DNA of 8,536 nt from JBBRWO01 sp038249135 (GCA_038249135.1 JBBRWO010000090.1:1-8536); one strand, 5' to 3'; shown: positions 1-6,230, counted from the stretch's first letter. Numbers and translations: made by a program. Notes: a model not told the origin generated them from the letters alone.

Positions 1-266
1 ACCGTGCCGATAACCTTCCCGAGACAGTATTCCGCGCCGTCGGCTGCAAGAAGTGTGGCGGCACAGGATACCGCGGTCGAATCGGCGTTCACGAGGTTCT
101 CATGATGTCTGAGGAGATCAGCAAGTTGTGTATCGAAGAGGCCACCGCTGACGACATACGGAAAGTCGCCATCGCGCAGGGTATGCTTACGCTACGGCAA
201 GATGGCTTGGAGAAGGTTCGAATGGGACTGACCTCGATCGAAGAGGTCGTGCGCGTTATCGTCTAG
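1..266 (+). CDS. pilB: Type IV pilus extension ATPase PilB, C-terminal end (5' partial)
   Basis: Only the last 87 codons are present; the first complete codon is at position 3 and the stop TAG at 264-266. PilB is the cytoplasmic hexameric GspE/PilB-family ATPase that powers pilus polymerisation on PilC. The visible part has a CKKCGGTGYRGRIGVHEVL segment (about positions 45-101), the second half of the tetracysteine zinc-binding site typical of GspE/PilB and absent from the retraction ATPase PilT. The family's usual C-terminal helical part follows, with a GMLTLRQDGLEKV stretch and a final TSIEEVVRVI. The Walker motifs lie upstream of the window. The gene is 40 bases from pilC and very likely cotranscribed with it. 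The family is secure; PilB rather than a general GspE is inferred from the pil neighbours. Confidence 0.93.
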   Translation, partial: RADNLPETVFRAVGCKKCGGTGYRGRIGVHEVLMMSEEISKLCIEEATADDIRKVAIAQGMLTLRQDGLEKVRMGLTSIEEVVRVIV

Positions 267-306
267 CGTTCGAGACAGCAGAGCGCCCGGTACCCAAGGA
301 GTCAAC

Positions 307-1515
307 ATGGCCACATACAAGTACGCCGTCCGAGATAAGGCCGGCAAGATCGTCAAAGGCAAGCTCGAGGGTGAGAGCAAGGATGCGGTCCAGTCCAAAC
401 TCATTCAAATGGGCTATATCATCTTGGAGTTGAATCAGCAGGGTGGCCTTGCTTCACTGAACGAGATCACGTTCGGTACTGGCGTCAAACAAAAGGACGT
501 CTCTATCTTCGCTCGTCAGTTCTCGACGATGATTGATGCGGGCCTTTCATTGACCAAGTGCCTGTCTATCCTCGCCGCACAGACCGAGAGCCCGGGCCTG
601 AAGACGGTGATTGGCCAGATCGGCAAAGACGTGGAAGCCGGTCAGTCCCTCTCGGATTCGCTGGGCAAACACCCGAAGATATTCCCGCCGATCATGATCA
701 ACATGGTTCGTGCGGGCGAGACCGGCGGTGTACTCGATGAAGTGCTTTCACGTGTTGCAGATCACCTTGAAGCGGACCTGGCTCTGAAAGCGAAGATCAA
801 ATCGGCGATGACGTACCCGATTGCCATGGGCGGACTGGTTATGGTCGTCTTGGTCGCCATGATGGTCTTTGTCGTACCGACGTTTGAGAAGATGTTTGCG
901 GACATGGGCGGCAAACTCCCTCTGATGACGCAAATACTGGTGGATATCTCGAACTTTGTTGCCGGGATGGGCGGCGTCTTCGCTCTCGTTGCGGTTATCG
1001 CGCTGAACTACACATTCAAGTGGTGGAGAGGTGGCCCCGGAAAGCGTATCTGGGATGGAGCGAAGCTGAACATGCCGGTATTCGGTCCGCTGATCCGCAA
1101 GATCGCTCTCGCCAAGTTCACGCGCACGTTTGGAACCCTGGTCTCCGCTGGCGTACCGATTCTCTCGGCGTTGGATATCGTGGCGGATACGGCGGGCAAT
1201 GAAGTTGTTGCGGATGCGGTCAAGCACGCGCGCAACGCAATCAAGGAAGGCGAGACTATCGCCAAGCCGCTGGGGGAGTCGAAGGTGTTCCCGTCAATGC
1301 TGGTTCAGATGATCGCGGTCGGCGAAGAGACAGGTGCGTTGGACACGATGCTCAACAAGGTCGCCGAGTTCTACGACGAAGAGGTTTCGACCGCGACGGA
1401 TGGGCTTACGTCTCTGATTGAGCCGCTCATGATGGCTTCGCTCGGGGTCATCGTAGGCGGCATGGTCATCGCCCTTTACCTGCCGATGTTCCAGGTCATC
1501 ACTCTGGTGAAGTAG
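307..1515 (+). CDS. pilC: Type IV pilus inner-membrane platform protein PilC (GspF family)
   Basis: A 402-residue polytopic membrane protein, the normal length for PilC/GspF. It forms the cytoplasmic-membrane platform on which PilB turns ATP hydrolysis into pilin addition. Two homologous GspF domains are visible. The first (about 65-170) holds FARQFSTMIDAGLSL and MVRAGETGG. The second (about 267-372) holds FTRTFGTLVSAGVPIL and IAVGEETGALD. Transmembrane segments are predicted by eye at about 172-191, 212-235 and 374-398. The N-terminus MATYKYAVRDKAGK is typical. ATG 307 is preceded by AAGGAG (296-301) with a 5-base spacer, which fixes the start. pilT, which often lies between pilB and pilC, is not there. 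Confidence 0.97.
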   Translation: MATYKYAVRDKAGKIVKGKLEGESKDAVQSKLIQMGYIILELNQQGGLASLNEITFGTGVKQKDVSIFARQFSTMIDAGLSLTKCLSILAAQTESPGLKTVIGQIGKDVEAGQSLSDSLGKHPKIFPPIMINMVRAGETGGVLDEVLSRVADHLEADLALKAKIKSAMTYPIAMGGLVMVVLVAMMVFVVPTFEKMFADMGGKLPLMTQILVDISNFVAGMGGVFALVAVIALNYTFKWWRGGPGKRIWDGAKLNMPVFGPLIRKIALAKFTRTFGTLVSAGVPILSALDIVADTAGNEVVADAVKHARNAIKEGETIAKPLGESKVFPSMLVQMIAVGEETGALDTMLNKVAEFYDEEVSTATDGLTSLIEPLMMASLGVIVGGMVIALYLPMFQVITLVK

Positions 1516-1642
1516 ACCAGATTAGAAAGTTACAAGAAACAACTCAAGTCGAGGGCAATTGCGCCGATACAAGAGTTGTCGGATGAGGGGGTCACAAGGG
1601 CCCCCCTCGGTTCCCCGCAAGGGGGAGAGGAGGTGCGAGGTC
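1516..1642 (+). other. Leader before the pilin gene with three consecutive hairpins
   Basis: This 127-base spacer between pilC and the pilin gene is highly palindromic. Hairpin 1 is at 1564-1582: CCGA/TCGG plus CAA/TTG around GAG, with a 2-base bulge. Hairpin 2 pairs GAGGGGG (1585-1591) with CCCCCTC (1602-1608). Hairpin 3 pairs TTCCCC (1611-1616) with GGGGGA (1621-1626) across a GCAA tetraloop. The pilin Shine-Dalgarno AGGAGG (1628-1633) begins two bases later. No T-run follows, so this is not an ordinary terminator. It could stabilise or mark a processed 5' end of pilin mRNA, weaken transcription out of pilC, or be a copy of a dispersed palindromic repeat. Its CGGATGAGGGGG and CCCCGCAAGGGG portions resemble short palindromic repeats I recall from other bacterial genomes. 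I saw no convincing promoter. The structure is read directly; its role is inference. Confidence 0.6.
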
Positions 1643-1981
1643 ATGAAGATGTTCAAGAAGTCTGAGGGCTTTACCCTCGTTGAGCTCATGGTCGTCGTAC
1701 TTATTATCGGTATTCTTGTTGCTATCGCTATTCCTGTGTTCAATGCCGCCAAGGCCGCCGCTCAGGAGAAGTCCTGCTTCGCGAACCAGCGCACGATCGA
1801 GGGCGCCGCTCAGCAGTTCAACGCTTCGACGGGCGCAATGCCCGCGAGTGTGGCCGCTCTCACCCCGGCCTACATCTCGGCCGCACCGAAGTGCCCGCAG
1901 GCTGCTGCTACTGGCTACGATATTGATGGCGCGGGCAAGGTCGTAACCTTCCCCGTCGGCTGCACCCACGGTCACTTCTAG
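1643..1981 (+). CDS. Type IV pilin / major pilin-like prepilin
   Basis: A 112-residue class III-signal prepilin, probably the main pilus subunit of this locus. The leader MKMFKKSEG ends in Gly9, followed by Phe10 and Glu14 (position 5 of the mature protein). The sequence EGFTLVELMVVVLIIGILV gives the prepilin peptidase site and the hydrophobic N-terminal helix (about 10-33). Cleavage would leave a short 103-residue pilin. The globular part has three cysteines (45, 84, 107). Cys84 is in a PKCPQ segment after a P-A-Y-I-S-A-A-P stretch and Cys107 is in the terminal CTHGHF, so a Cys84-Cys107 disulfide is plausible. ATG 1643 is chosen because AGGAGG (1628-1633) lies 9 bases upstream; an in-frame upstream extension to 1559 runs through the hairpins and is not credible. 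A terminator follows at once. The family is certain; major pilin rather than minor pseudopilin is inferred from position and its own RBS and terminator. Confidence 0.93.
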   Translation: MKMFKKSEGFTLVELMVVVLIIGILVAIAIPVFNAAKAAAQEKSCFANQRTIEGAAQQFNASTGAMPASVAALTPAYISAAPKCPQAAATGYDIDGAGKVVTFPVGCTHGHF

Positions 1982-2008
1982 GCCGCTTCTCTGAATCACG
2001 TGCTCATG

Positions 2009-2045
2009 GCGAGGCCGGCGGAACGTTCGCCGGCCTCGCTTCTTT
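2009..2045 (+). terminator. Rho-independent terminator after the pilin gene
   Basis: A perfect 12-bp inverted repeat: GCGAGGCCGGCG (2009-2020), a 7-base loop, then CGCCGGCCTCGC (2028-2039), followed by TTCTTT (2040-2045). The very GC-rich stem and T-rich tail are classical. It lies 28 bases after the pilin stop, so the pilin transcript should end here and pilD would need read-through or its own promoter. Confidence 0.88.
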
Positions 2046-2116
2046 GCGCGCGAAGGTATACCTGCAGTACCTATTGGCCGTGCCTCAGCTACACTTGAAC
2101 CACATGGTGTGAGGAT

Positions 2117-2122
2117 AAGGAG
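2117..2122 (+). promoter_or_regulatory. Shine-Dalgarno AAGGAG that decides the pilD start
   Basis: AAGGAG is the only good ribosome binding site before pilD. Its first two bases lie in an in-frame TAA (2116-2118), so the pilD frame cannot begin earlier. In frame downstream are ATT (2125, spacer 2), ATC (2131, spacer 8) and TTG (2161, spacer 38). No ATG or GTG occurs in this frame before TTG 2161. An ATC start at 2131 has the best spacing. Confidence 0.55.
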
Positions 2123-2130
2123 AGATTGAG

Positions 2131-2970
2131 ATCGAAGTCCTATTCTTTGTTTCGCTCGCGTTGTTTGGCTTGGTCTTCGGTTCCTTCGCCAACGTGGTGA
2201 TATGGCGATTGCCCCGGGGTGTATCTCTGTCACATCCCGATTCGCACTGCCCGAAGTGCGAGACGCCGATTGGGTGGCGCGACAACATCCCCGTGGTGTC
2301 GTGGTTGCTGCTCAAGGGCCGTTGCCGGTCATGCGAGGTGCGGATTTCGCCGAGGTATCCGATAGTCGAGCTACTGTCGGCGGTACTGTGGGTACTCGCG
2401 GGCTGGCGGTTCGGTCCGACCGTTCAATGCGGTTTTGCCGTAGCCTTCTTCTACGTGCTCCTGATTCTCACGTGGATCGATCTGGATACCATGCGTTTGC
2501 CCAATGTGCTGGTGGGCTTTCTCGCCGCTGTCGGCTTTGGGGGAGCGGTCTTGGCCCAGTTATCCGGCATCGTTGCAACGCCGCTGGTAGGACTGGGCCC
2601 GTTGTTCGGCTTCTCGCCACTTGCGACCTCGGTTGCCGGGGCGGTCGTGACGGCGGTACCCGCGCTGCTGCTGTCCTTGATCATGTCGGCCCTGCTCAAG
2701 CGTCCCACGCTGGGAATGGGAGACGTGAAGTTGCTCGGAGCGATGGGGCTCTTTCTGGGGGCTTACGGCCTACTTGCGTTCTTTGTGGGCAGCTTCGTCG
2801 GCATTGTGCTCGTGGTCGCCGCAAGAGTCGTCAAGGGTACAGGCTCCGATGCAGCGACCGCCGACAGCGGCCTGTTTCCGTTCGGTCCGGCCCTTGCGAT
2901 CGGCGGCATTATCGTCGCGTTGGTGGGGCCACAGCTCTGGTTGTGGTACCAGGCGTTGCTGCAGGTGTGA
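2131..2970 (+). CDS. pilD: Prepilin peptidase / N-methyltransferase PilD (A24 family)
   Basis: A polytopic membrane aspartic protease that removes the prepilin leader at Gly-Phe and N-methylates the new terminus. Numbering from TTG 2161 (269 aa version): GSFANVVIWRLP at 7-18; a zinc-type tetracysteine site with C30/C33 and C55/C58; the first acidic site TWIDLDTMRLPN with D107/D109; the second catalytic Asp in GMGDVK (D188); and a late FPFGPALAIGG. All key residues for both domains are present. The start is uncertain. TTG 2161 leaves only six residues before GSFANVV and has no Shine-Dalgarno. Starting at ATC 2131 (279 aa) restores a full first membrane helix and suits the AAGGAG at 2117-2122. 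A small sequencing indel is an alternative explanation. The gene stands alone between the pilin terminator and the pilM promoter candidate, and should process the pilin at 1643. Confidence 0.93.
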   Translation: MEVLFFVSLALFGLVFGSFANVVIWRLPRGVSLSHPDSHCPKCETPIGWRDNIPVVSWLLLKGRCRSCEVRISPRYPIVELLSAVLWVLAGWRFGPTVQCGFAVAFFYVLLILTWIDLDTMRLPNVLVGFLAAVGFGGAVLAQLSGIVATPLVGLGPLFGFSPLATSVAGAVVTAVPALLLSLIMSALLKRPTLGMGDVKLLGAMGLFLGAYGLLAFFVGSFVGIVLVVAARVVKGTGSDAATADSGLFPFGPALAIGGIIVALVGPQLWLWYQALLQV

Positions 2971-3030
2971 CCGCTGTCACGGGACGCAAGCGAATCGGTG
3001 CTCAAGCACTGTATTGTTGGTGACGATACA
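2967..3030 (+). other. Series of hairpins in the pilD-pilM gap
   Basis: Three short hairpins follow one another at the end of pilD. GTGAC/GTCAC is at 2967-2980 with a CGCT loop and overlaps the pilD stop. CGGTGC/GCACTG is at 2996-3011 with a TCAA loop. TGTATTGT/ACGATACA is at 3010-3030 with a 5-base loop and one wobble pair; its first two bases overlap the previous stem, so the last two are alternatives at their edges. No T-run follows, so this is not a standard terminator. The remaining bases to 3083 show nothing I can support. The structures are read directly; any function is unknown. Confidence 0.35.
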
Positions 3031-3083
3031 CAGGCAAGAGAGCGCAGTCGCGTGCTTCATGCTTTGCTCGATTGCACTGGTTG

Positions 3084-3111
3084 TTGACACTGCCTGTTGT
3101 GGTAGTATTCA
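3084..3111 (+). promoter_or_regulatory. Candidate sigma-70-type promoter for pilM operon
   Basis: A perfect -35 box TTGACA (3084-3089) is followed after 16 bases by TATTCA (3106-3111), a weak match to TATAAT. Transcription would begin near 3118, giving a leader of about 60 bases before the pilM TTG. The location in the only sizeable gap upstream of pilMNO supports it. The -10 box is poor, so confidence is moderate. Confidence 0.45.
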
Positions 3112-3180
3112 CAGGGGAGCATCGTAGCGAATGTAGCACTCGTCGTAGCCTAGTTGCAGCAGCAGTTGAGGGAGGACACG

Positions 3181-4305
3181 TTGGCTCCGATATCTTTTGG
3201 TGCCGCACCGCCGCCAGTCGGTCTGGATATTGGGACTGACTATATACGCGTAGCGCAGATCAAGCAGTCCGGTTCAGGCAACGTTCTTACTGCCTATGGA
3301 TCTGTTGCGATGCCGTTCGGCGCTGTCGTTGAGGGGGAGATTGTTGACCCCGACGCGGTGTCAGGGGCCCTCAAGGAGCTCTGGAAACGTACCGGCATTC
3401 GCTCAAAGGATGTGTCGATCGGCGTCTCTAACCAAAAGGTCGTCGTTCGACTCATCGACCTGCCGTACATGGAGCGCGACGAACTTGCTGGCGCGATTCA
3501 GTATCAGGCTCAGGACTACATCCCCATTCCCATCGAGGAAGCCATCATCGACTTCCAGATCATCGGCGACTATATGACGCCGGCCGATGAGCACATGATG
3601 GAAGTACTCCTCGTGGCCGCACAGCGTGACATGATCGGTAGCGCGGTTGCCGCAGTCGAGGCAGCCGGACTGCGACTCGCTCAAGTCGATGTCACCGCAT
3701 TCGCATTGGTCCGGGCGCTGTTGGGAACCACGACAGGATGGCTTGCCGACGAGGGCGATGCCCCAGGCGAGGCGCTGGGAGTGGTGCATATCAGCTCCGG
3801 TTTGACGAACATCGCCGTCGTTGAGCGGGGCATACCTCGCTTCACACGCGTGTCGTCGCTGGCCGGTAATCAGTTCACGCAGGCAATTGCAAACATCTTG
3901 AATCTCACATTCGACGAGGCAGAGGCCTTGAAGATACGTGCGGGTCTTCCCAGCATTGATGGTGCTCATGAGCCCGTCGACGCTGAGGACTCGCAGCTGA
4001 TCCAGGCCGCTCAGGACGCCTTGGAGCGTGAGGCGAACAAGTTCATCGCTGAGGTAAGGCGATCACTTGACTACTACTTGACGCAATCCACGCAGGTCGG
4101 CACGATTCGTCGCATCTACCTGACGGGAACCGGTTCTCAGCTCAAGAATCTTCCGAGCTACTTGGAAAAGGGCCTCCAGACCCAGGTCATTCTCGGCGAT
4201 GCACTTGCGCAGATTCAGGCAAGTGGTGCTGTCGAGCAGGCGGTGCATGCCGATCGCATGGGATGCGCCGCGGCAATCGGGCTGGCGTTGGGGGGTGCGG
4301 CATAG
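3181..4305 (+). CDS. pilM: Type IV pilus assembly protein PilM (actin-like ATPase)
   Basis: A 374-residue cytoplasmic actin/FtsA-fold protein, close to the usual PilM length. PilM binds nucleotide and the N-terminal tail of PilN, linking the cytoplasmic motor side to the alignment complex. Visible motifs: phosphate-1 loop VGLDIGTDYIRVAQI (13-27); IPIEEAIIDF (116-125); phosphate-2 loop LGVVHISSGLTNIAVV (199-214); EVRRSLDYYL (291-300); adenosine motif RIYLTGTGSQLKNLP (311-325). TTG 3181 is chosen because GGGAGG ends 5 bases upstream. A longer reading from TTG 3154 would add nine residues but has no comparable RBS. The stop TAG abuts the pilN ATG, so the two are probably translationally coupled. 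Confidence 0.95.
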   Translation: MAPISFGAAPPPVGLDIGTDYIRVAQIKQSGSGNVLTAYGSVAMPFGAVVEGEIVDPDAVSGALKELWKRTGIRSKDVSIGVSNQKVVVRLIDLPYMERDELAGAIQYQAQDYIPIPIEEAIIDFQIIGDYMTPADEHMMEVLLVAAQRDMIGSAVAAVEAAGLRLAQVDVTAFALVRALLGTTTGWLADEGDAPGEALGVVHISSGLTNIAVVERGIPRFTRVSSLAGNQFTQAIANILNLTFDEAEALKIRAGLPSIDGAHEPVDAEDSQLIQAAQDALEREANKFIAEVRRSLDYYLTQSTQVGTIRRIYLTGTGSQLKNLPSYLEKGLQTQVILGDALAQIQASGAVEQAVHADRMGCAAAIGLALGGAA

Positions 4306-4971
4306 ATGGTAAGAGTCAACTTACTCCCCCGTGAAGTAATCGAACGCCGGAAGTACGAGCAGCTCTATCGCTACGTGTTCATCGGCGCCGTCGGTATGGT
4401 TCTGATCGTGTTGTTTGCCTACGCAGGCATCTTTTTGCTTGGGCAGCAGAAGAGCGACAAGTTGCAGACGCTGCAGGAGGAAACCAAGCAGTATCAGAGC
4501 CAGGCCGATGCCTTCAGCATATTCGAGTCCAAGGAACAGGAGCTCCTCGACCGCGAACAGGTGGCGCAGACGGCGCTCGCTGGGCGCATCGATATGGGGA
4601 TGCTCGCCGAGGAAGTGTCACTGGTACTTCCCGACGAGGTCTGGCTCGGCTCTGTGTCCATCAGCGAGAAGGACGGACTGTCCCTCTCCGGGAACACCCC
4701 GCGCTCGACCAGCGAGTCGGTCGACGTCGCGTACAAGTCGATAGCCAAGTTGCTGGTTCGACTCAATGAGTTGCCCACACTGTTTGACGTTTGGCTCGTC
4801 ACCGCGACCAACGCAGACTGGGTGGGCTGGTCAGTACCTGAAGGTGACGCCGTTCCGCTGGCTGCTAAGGTCGTTGGCTTCCAGGCAACGGGCAAGATTG
4901 AGATACCCGCAGCCTCTGCGGCATCCACGGGCACCATTGCGGTTCCCGCTCCGCCCGCGGCCGGGAATTAG
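4306..4971 (+). CDS. pilN: Type IV pilus alignment complex protein PilN
   Basis: A 221-residue bitopic membrane protein. The cytoplasmic N-terminus MVRVNLLPRE carries the NLLP motif by which PilN docks on PilM. One transmembrane helix (about 22-46) is followed by a charged, glutamine-rich coiled-coil-like stretch (about 47-85) and a small extracytoplasmic domain ending near residue 200. The last 20 or so residues are rich in Ala, Pro, Ser and Thr. ATG 4306 follows the pilM stop directly, with a G-run at the end of pilM as the likely RBS. Length and layout match PilN. The identification rests on the NLLP motif, topology and position between pilM and pilO. Confidence 0.9.
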   Translation: MVRVNLLPREVIERRKYEQLYRYVFIGAVGMVLIVLFAYAGIFLLGQQKSDKLQTLQEETKQYQSQADAFSIFESKEQELLDREQVAQTALAGRIDMGMLAEEVSLVLPDEVWLGSVSISEKDGLSLSGNTPRSTSESVDVAYKSIAKLLVRLNELPTLFDVWLVTATNADWVGWSVPEGDAVPLAAKVVGFQATGKIEIPAASAASTGTIAVPAPPAAGN

Positions 4972-4982
4972 GTGACGTGCCC

Positions 4983-5600
4983 ATGAAGATCGCACCGCGC
5001 GAGCAGTTCATACTTACAGTCGTCGCCGCTGTCCTCGTCGTTGTCGTCTTGATCGCTGTTTTGGTCTACCCGAGCTACACGAAGCTCACCAGCCTCGATA
5101 GCGATATTTCTCAGGCTCAAATTGATGTCTCGACGGCAAAGTCGTTGCTCGCACAGCGTCAGGGAATCAAGGATCGTTCCGCACAGACCGACGCGAAGTG
5201 GCTGACGCTCGCAAATCAGGTGCCCGACAATCCTGATCTGCCGGCTCTGATCATCGAGTTGCAGGACGCTGCTTTTGACAGCGGTGTGCAGCTGGTTGCC
5301 GTGACTCCGGCTGTGCCCACGAACCTGGGAACGTACGTCAGCGTCCCGATATCGATTGAGATTCTCGGAACATGGGCCGACACCGTGGACTACCTCCAGC
5401 GCATATCGAAGCTGAGCAGAGGCCTGCGCACGATTCAGGTCTCCGCGAACGTCACTGACAATACGTCGCAGATCAGCCGCGAAAATGCTCCGCTTCCAGC
5501 ATACTTTGAAGATACAAAGCTCGACCTTGAGGCCTATATGATTCCCGCGTCGACCGGCGCTACGCCGGCGGCTGGCGTCCCGGCACCTGCCGGACCGTAG
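4983..5600 (+). CDS. pilO: Type IV pilus alignment complex protein PilO
   Basis: A 205-residue bitopic protein with a short cytoplasmic N-terminus, one transmembrane helix (about 8-29), a coiled-coil-like segment (about 33-75) and a C-terminal extracytoplasmic domain. The domain has the PilO-type pattern LPALIIELQDAAFDSGV (86-102) followed by VPISIEILGTWADTVDYLQ (121-139), as in the ferredoxin-like fold that dimerises with PilN. The tail (about 188-205) is rich in Ala, Pro, Gly and Thr, like that of PilN. ATG 4983 is preferred over GTG 4977 because AGGTGA (4970-4975) lies 7 bases before the ATG but only 1 base before the GTG. The gap to pilN is 11 bases. Confidence 0.9.
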   Translation: MKIAPREQFILTVVAAVLVVVVLIAVLVYPSYTKLTSLDSDISQAQIDVSTAKSLLAQRQGIKDRSAQTDAKWLTLANQVPDNPDLPALIIELQDAAFDSGVQLVAVTPAVPTNLGTYVSVPISIEILGTWADTVDYLQRISKLSRGLRTIQVSANVTDNTSQISRENAPLPAYFEDTKLDLEAYMIPASTGATPAAGVPAPAGP

Positions 5601-5612
5601 AGAGGAGCGGAC

Positions 5613-6230
5613 GTGGTCGATCACCAGAACAGCGTCGATCCATCGGCTTCTCCCGGGGAGGCTGGTGCTCCGAGCGGTTCGAAGCTCGGGTTCCTGAACA
5701 CAACCACGGGCAAGGTGGTGGTGGGCGGCGTTGCGGTTCTGCTTGTGCTTGGGGCTATTGGCGCAGCAGTGTTCTTCTTCTTACTTGGCGGTGCTGTAGA
5801 CGACGCCGTTCAGCAGGCGACTAATTCTCAGTCGACGAGTTCGACTGCGGGATCGAACCCTGAAACCATGACACCGACCGCTCCTGAGGAGCGTTCGCTG
5901 GCAAGCACTTTCACGTTCCGCAACATCTTCGCACCTACCATGAAGATGACCTTCGAGAGCAGTGCTACAGCTGACGCGTCGACCGCAACCTCGACTGCAG
6001 ATGCAGCGGTCAACGTACCGTCCGACACGCTGTTCCTCCAAGATGTCGTTTCCGAGAACGGCCAGCCTATGGCGATGTTCATATGGAATGGGCAAACGTA
6101 TACGGTCGGAGAGGGCGATCAGGTCAGCACCTCGCCTTGGAAGGTTCTGCAGATCAACTCCGATTCAGTGCTTATGCTGTATGGCGATAGCCAAGTCACC
6201 TTGTCGATTGGGCAGGGAGTAGGCAAGTAA
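5613..6230 (+). CDS. PilP/GspC-like bitopic membrane protein of the pilus cluster
   Basis: A 205-residue protein in the position of pilP. The soluble N-terminus (1-33) precedes one transmembrane helix (about 34-58), then a Ser/Thr/Ala-rich linker (about 66-135) interrupted by a conserved-looking TFRNIFAP (101-108). A compact beta-rich C-terminal domain (about 138-205) runs from TLFLQDVVSENG through FIWNGQTYTVGEGDQV and a WKVLQINSDSVLMLYG stretch. The pattern of 'induced effect, residue G-x-x-Y-x-V-x-x-G-D, then strand with D-S-V-x-L' resembles the HR/PilP-type domain of GspC and PilP. GTG 5613 has AGAGGAG (5601-5607) 5 bases upstream. The tie to PilNO is from gene order and topology; homology to PilP/GspC is an inference by eye. 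PilP is usually a lipoprotein, but no lipobox is seen here, so topology is closer to GspC. Confidence 0.65.
   Translation: MVDHQNSVDPSASPGEAGAPSGSKLGFLNTTTGKVVVGGVAVLLVLGAIGAAVFFFLLGGAVDDAVQQATNSQSTSSTAGSNPETMTPTAPEERSLASTFTFRNIFAPTMKMTFESSATADASTATSTADAAVNVPSDTLFLQDVVSENGQPMAMFIWNGQTYTVGEGDQVSTSPWKVLQINSDSVLMLYGDSQVTLSIGQGVGK

Noticed and set aside
1585..1626. Hairpins before the pilin read as a rho-independent terminator for pilBC
   Set aside because: No T-run follows either stem; the sequence continues into the purine-rich RBS. Partial attenuation is still possible.
1559..1642. Upstream extension of the pilin by 28 codons
   Set aside because: It would translate through the hairpin block and place a long unrelated tail before the class III signal; the AGGAGG at 1628-1633 fits ATG 1643.
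1592..2233. 213-codon minus-strand open frame across the pilin, terminator and pilD start
   Set aside because: It runs through the terminator stem and opposite the conserved pilin helix; composition is that of a shadow frame.
2202..3023. 273-codon open frame in another + frame overlapping pilD
   Set aside because: pilD has all catalytic residues in its own frame; the alternative product is Arg/Gly/Cys-rich and unlike any family I recognise.
2981..3030. Partial resemblance of GGGACGCAAG (2981-2990) to the GGGACGCAAAGC core of the c-di-GMP-I (GEMM) riboswitch, an attractive idea next to pilus genes
   Set aside because: The matching 5' strand (GGCAAACC-type) is missing, since upstream is pilD coding sequence, and the 3' hairpin does not match. 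The segment also lies before the pilM promoter candidate. cmsearch with Rfam RF01051 would settle it.
3403..3969. 188-codon open frame on the minus strand opposite pilM
   Set aside because: The sense strand encodes a complete PilM with its nucleotide motifs; the antisense product shows no recognisable domain or RBS.
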